NCBI GenBank assembly: GCA_030248195.1
Contig: JASAND010024113.1
Location: 1-64,000, forward strand
Source of the DNA: Trissonchulus latispiculum
Taxonomy: Eukaryota; Nematoda; Enoplea; Enoplida; Ironidae
Length of the DNA stretch: 64,000 nucleotides
Direction: 5' to 3'
In this document: positions 62,867-64,000 of the stretch, piece by piece
Layout: the number at the start of each line of letters is the position of its first letter
Position numbering within the stretch: the stretch's first letter is position 1
Made by a program: the position numbers and the translations under genes
The notes under the pieces: generated by a model
The model's input: only the letters and a program-made list of their open reading frames with translations
The model's database searches: none
What the model was told of the DNA's origin: nothing

Positions 62867-63350
62867 ATACGAAGCTGGTGTCTGATCTCGTACATGTACT
62901 ATTTTGTCACCTCATGCTAACATATCACCTAAGCTAAAACTTTTTACAGGAGATTCCGATCGTATATTTTTCACTGCAATGCAACTGCATACAAAGACGA
63001 TTCTTTCAATGTGAAATAATAATTTAATACAAATATAATAATGAATAAATTATTAATGATAAGTAAATATTTATTTAGTGTAAAATTTTAATAATTTTTA
63101 ATGTAAATCGCTTTAATTGAAATAACAATTTTAATAAAAATAATAATCGACGATAATTGAATTGAAGATATCAAATATCAAATTGGAATCGCAATTGAAC
63201 TCCAAATATCAAATATTTTATACTGTGCATGCTGTACCGTACAAATTTGTAGTTGTTTATTGTAGATTTCTGTTTTTGTTTTTTTATCTTAACCTTAATA
63301 AAATAGGTCGAATATCCATGCTATCTTAATATAGACAGATATACGGCCGT
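62867..63350. other. No gene seen
   Basis: Very AT-rich sequence with 'AATAATTTTAAT'-like runs. Nothing coding. Confidence 0.4.
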
Positions 63351-63354
63351 TTGC

Positions 63355-63520
63355 ACTAAATGTGGTTAACCATTTGCTAACCATATGGTTATTTGCTAAC
63401 CAAATGGTTCACTAACCATTTGCTAACCATAACCATATGGTTAGCAGTAACTTTCTTGCACCAAATGTGGTTAGCAAATGGTTAGTCAACCATATGGTTA
63501 GCAAATGGTTAGCAGAAGCT
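63355..63520. repeat. Array of 'TGGTTAGCAAATGGTTAG' inverted motifs
   Basis: About ten copies of 'AACCATTTGCTAACCATATG' or its reverse complement in both orientations, beginning 'GGCCGTTTGCACTAAATGTGG'. Such clustered motifs are common just inside the ends of DNA transposons. A CCAAT motif follows at 63540. Confidence 0.7.
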
Positions 63521-63737
63521 TGAGGCGGGACTTCTCTGAACCAATCAGACTACGCCGCTGCACTCGTTTATCCAATGAATTACATTGAAATTTTAAAAAG
63601 CTTCACTCACGATTAAACACATTTCAGTGTCGTTTATCTATTCTTGTGCCTTCTATCTACACGAAAACGAACTTTAATAATTGCTTAATTATATACTTAT
63701 GAAGTAGGTACAAAAATTCGTGAAACAAAATTTCACT

Positions 63738-63947
63738 ATGCAATTGGTAAAAGATAAAGGTCATATAAAAGCAGCGACATCATGTGATCAACTCCACAAA
63801 GATTATAATTCGAATAATGCAACTACTTTTCAAGAACACTACCGATTTGAGCAACAGAAGACAGTTTTAACTTTTCTTACTAACTTAAAATATGAATCAC
63901 GCAAAAATATTGAATCACTTGAACGTGTTACATATACTCCAACATGA
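63738..63947 (+). pseudogene. Short frame, possibly the N-terminus of a Harbinger-type transposase
   Basis: From ATG 63738 the frame gives 69 residues and a TGA at 63945-63947. 'FQEHYRFEQQKTVLTFLTNL' fits the loose N-terminal pattern of HARBI1/Harbinger nucleases (Y-R-F followed by a hydrophobic helix). It lies 200 bp downstream of the inverted-motif array, as it would if that were the left end of the element. The catalytic DDE region is not in the window. The similarity is short and the call tentative. Confidence 0.3.
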
Positions 63948-64000
63948 ATATATATTCCATTAATTCTTTCTCAGTTCTACGGTTTGGTCTGTAAGTTTCT

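Overview
The window is animal nuclear DNA. It carries two spliced, plus-strand host genes with T-rich 'TTTTAG' or 'TTTCAG' acceptors, set in AT-rich sequence that is mostly transposable elements. A marine invertebrate would fit, but I cannot name the species from the sequence.

Host genes. (1) A lysophospholipid acyltransferase of the MBOAT1/MBOAT2 type runs from an ATG at 4394 to a stop at 40471. I place 13 exons; twelve are well supported and exon 3 is inferred. Intron 2 alone is about 23.4 kb. (2) A CutA-like protein (CUTA) follows on the same strand, four exons at 48162-50589. Nothing between 50.7 kb and the end looks like a host gene.

The main feature is an LTR retroelement of about 15.3 kb (16032-31334) inside MBOAT intron 2, in the sense orientation. 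Its two LTRs are each 860 bp and agree wherever I compared them. It is flanked by an AATT target duplication and has a primer-binding site complementary to the 3' end of tRNA-Gln. Its layout is unusual: one reading frame joins gag (capsid-like region and CCHC knuckle) to a transmembrane glycoprotein, and this frame lies upstream of pol. A roughly 2.4 kb non-coding block with a palindromic 39-bp tandem array comes next, then a complete Ty3/gypsy-type protease-RT-RNase H-integrase frame. Last comes an unrecognised protein of about 574 residues, apparently in two exons and preceded by its own TATA box.

Other regions. 1-8240: three copies of a composite repeat with an internal 147-bp satellite; exon 1 lies about 100 bp beyond one copy. 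8.2-10.6 kb: a G/C-tract hAT MITE and two tRNA-derived SINEs in opposite orientations. 10.9-16 kb: a TA array, a Tc1/mariner-type MITE and a GAGACC-rich hAT MITE. 31.3-34.3 kb: the rest of intron 2, with a LINE relic. 34.3-40.5 kb: MBOAT exons 3-13, with G/C-tract and foldback repeats in introns. 40.7-48 kb: an hAT element and nested elements, some flanked by TTAA. 50.9-62.9 kb: foldback elements, hAT MITEs built from hexamer arrays and a TTA-flanked MITE. The last 650 bases may hold the start of a degraded Harbinger-type element.
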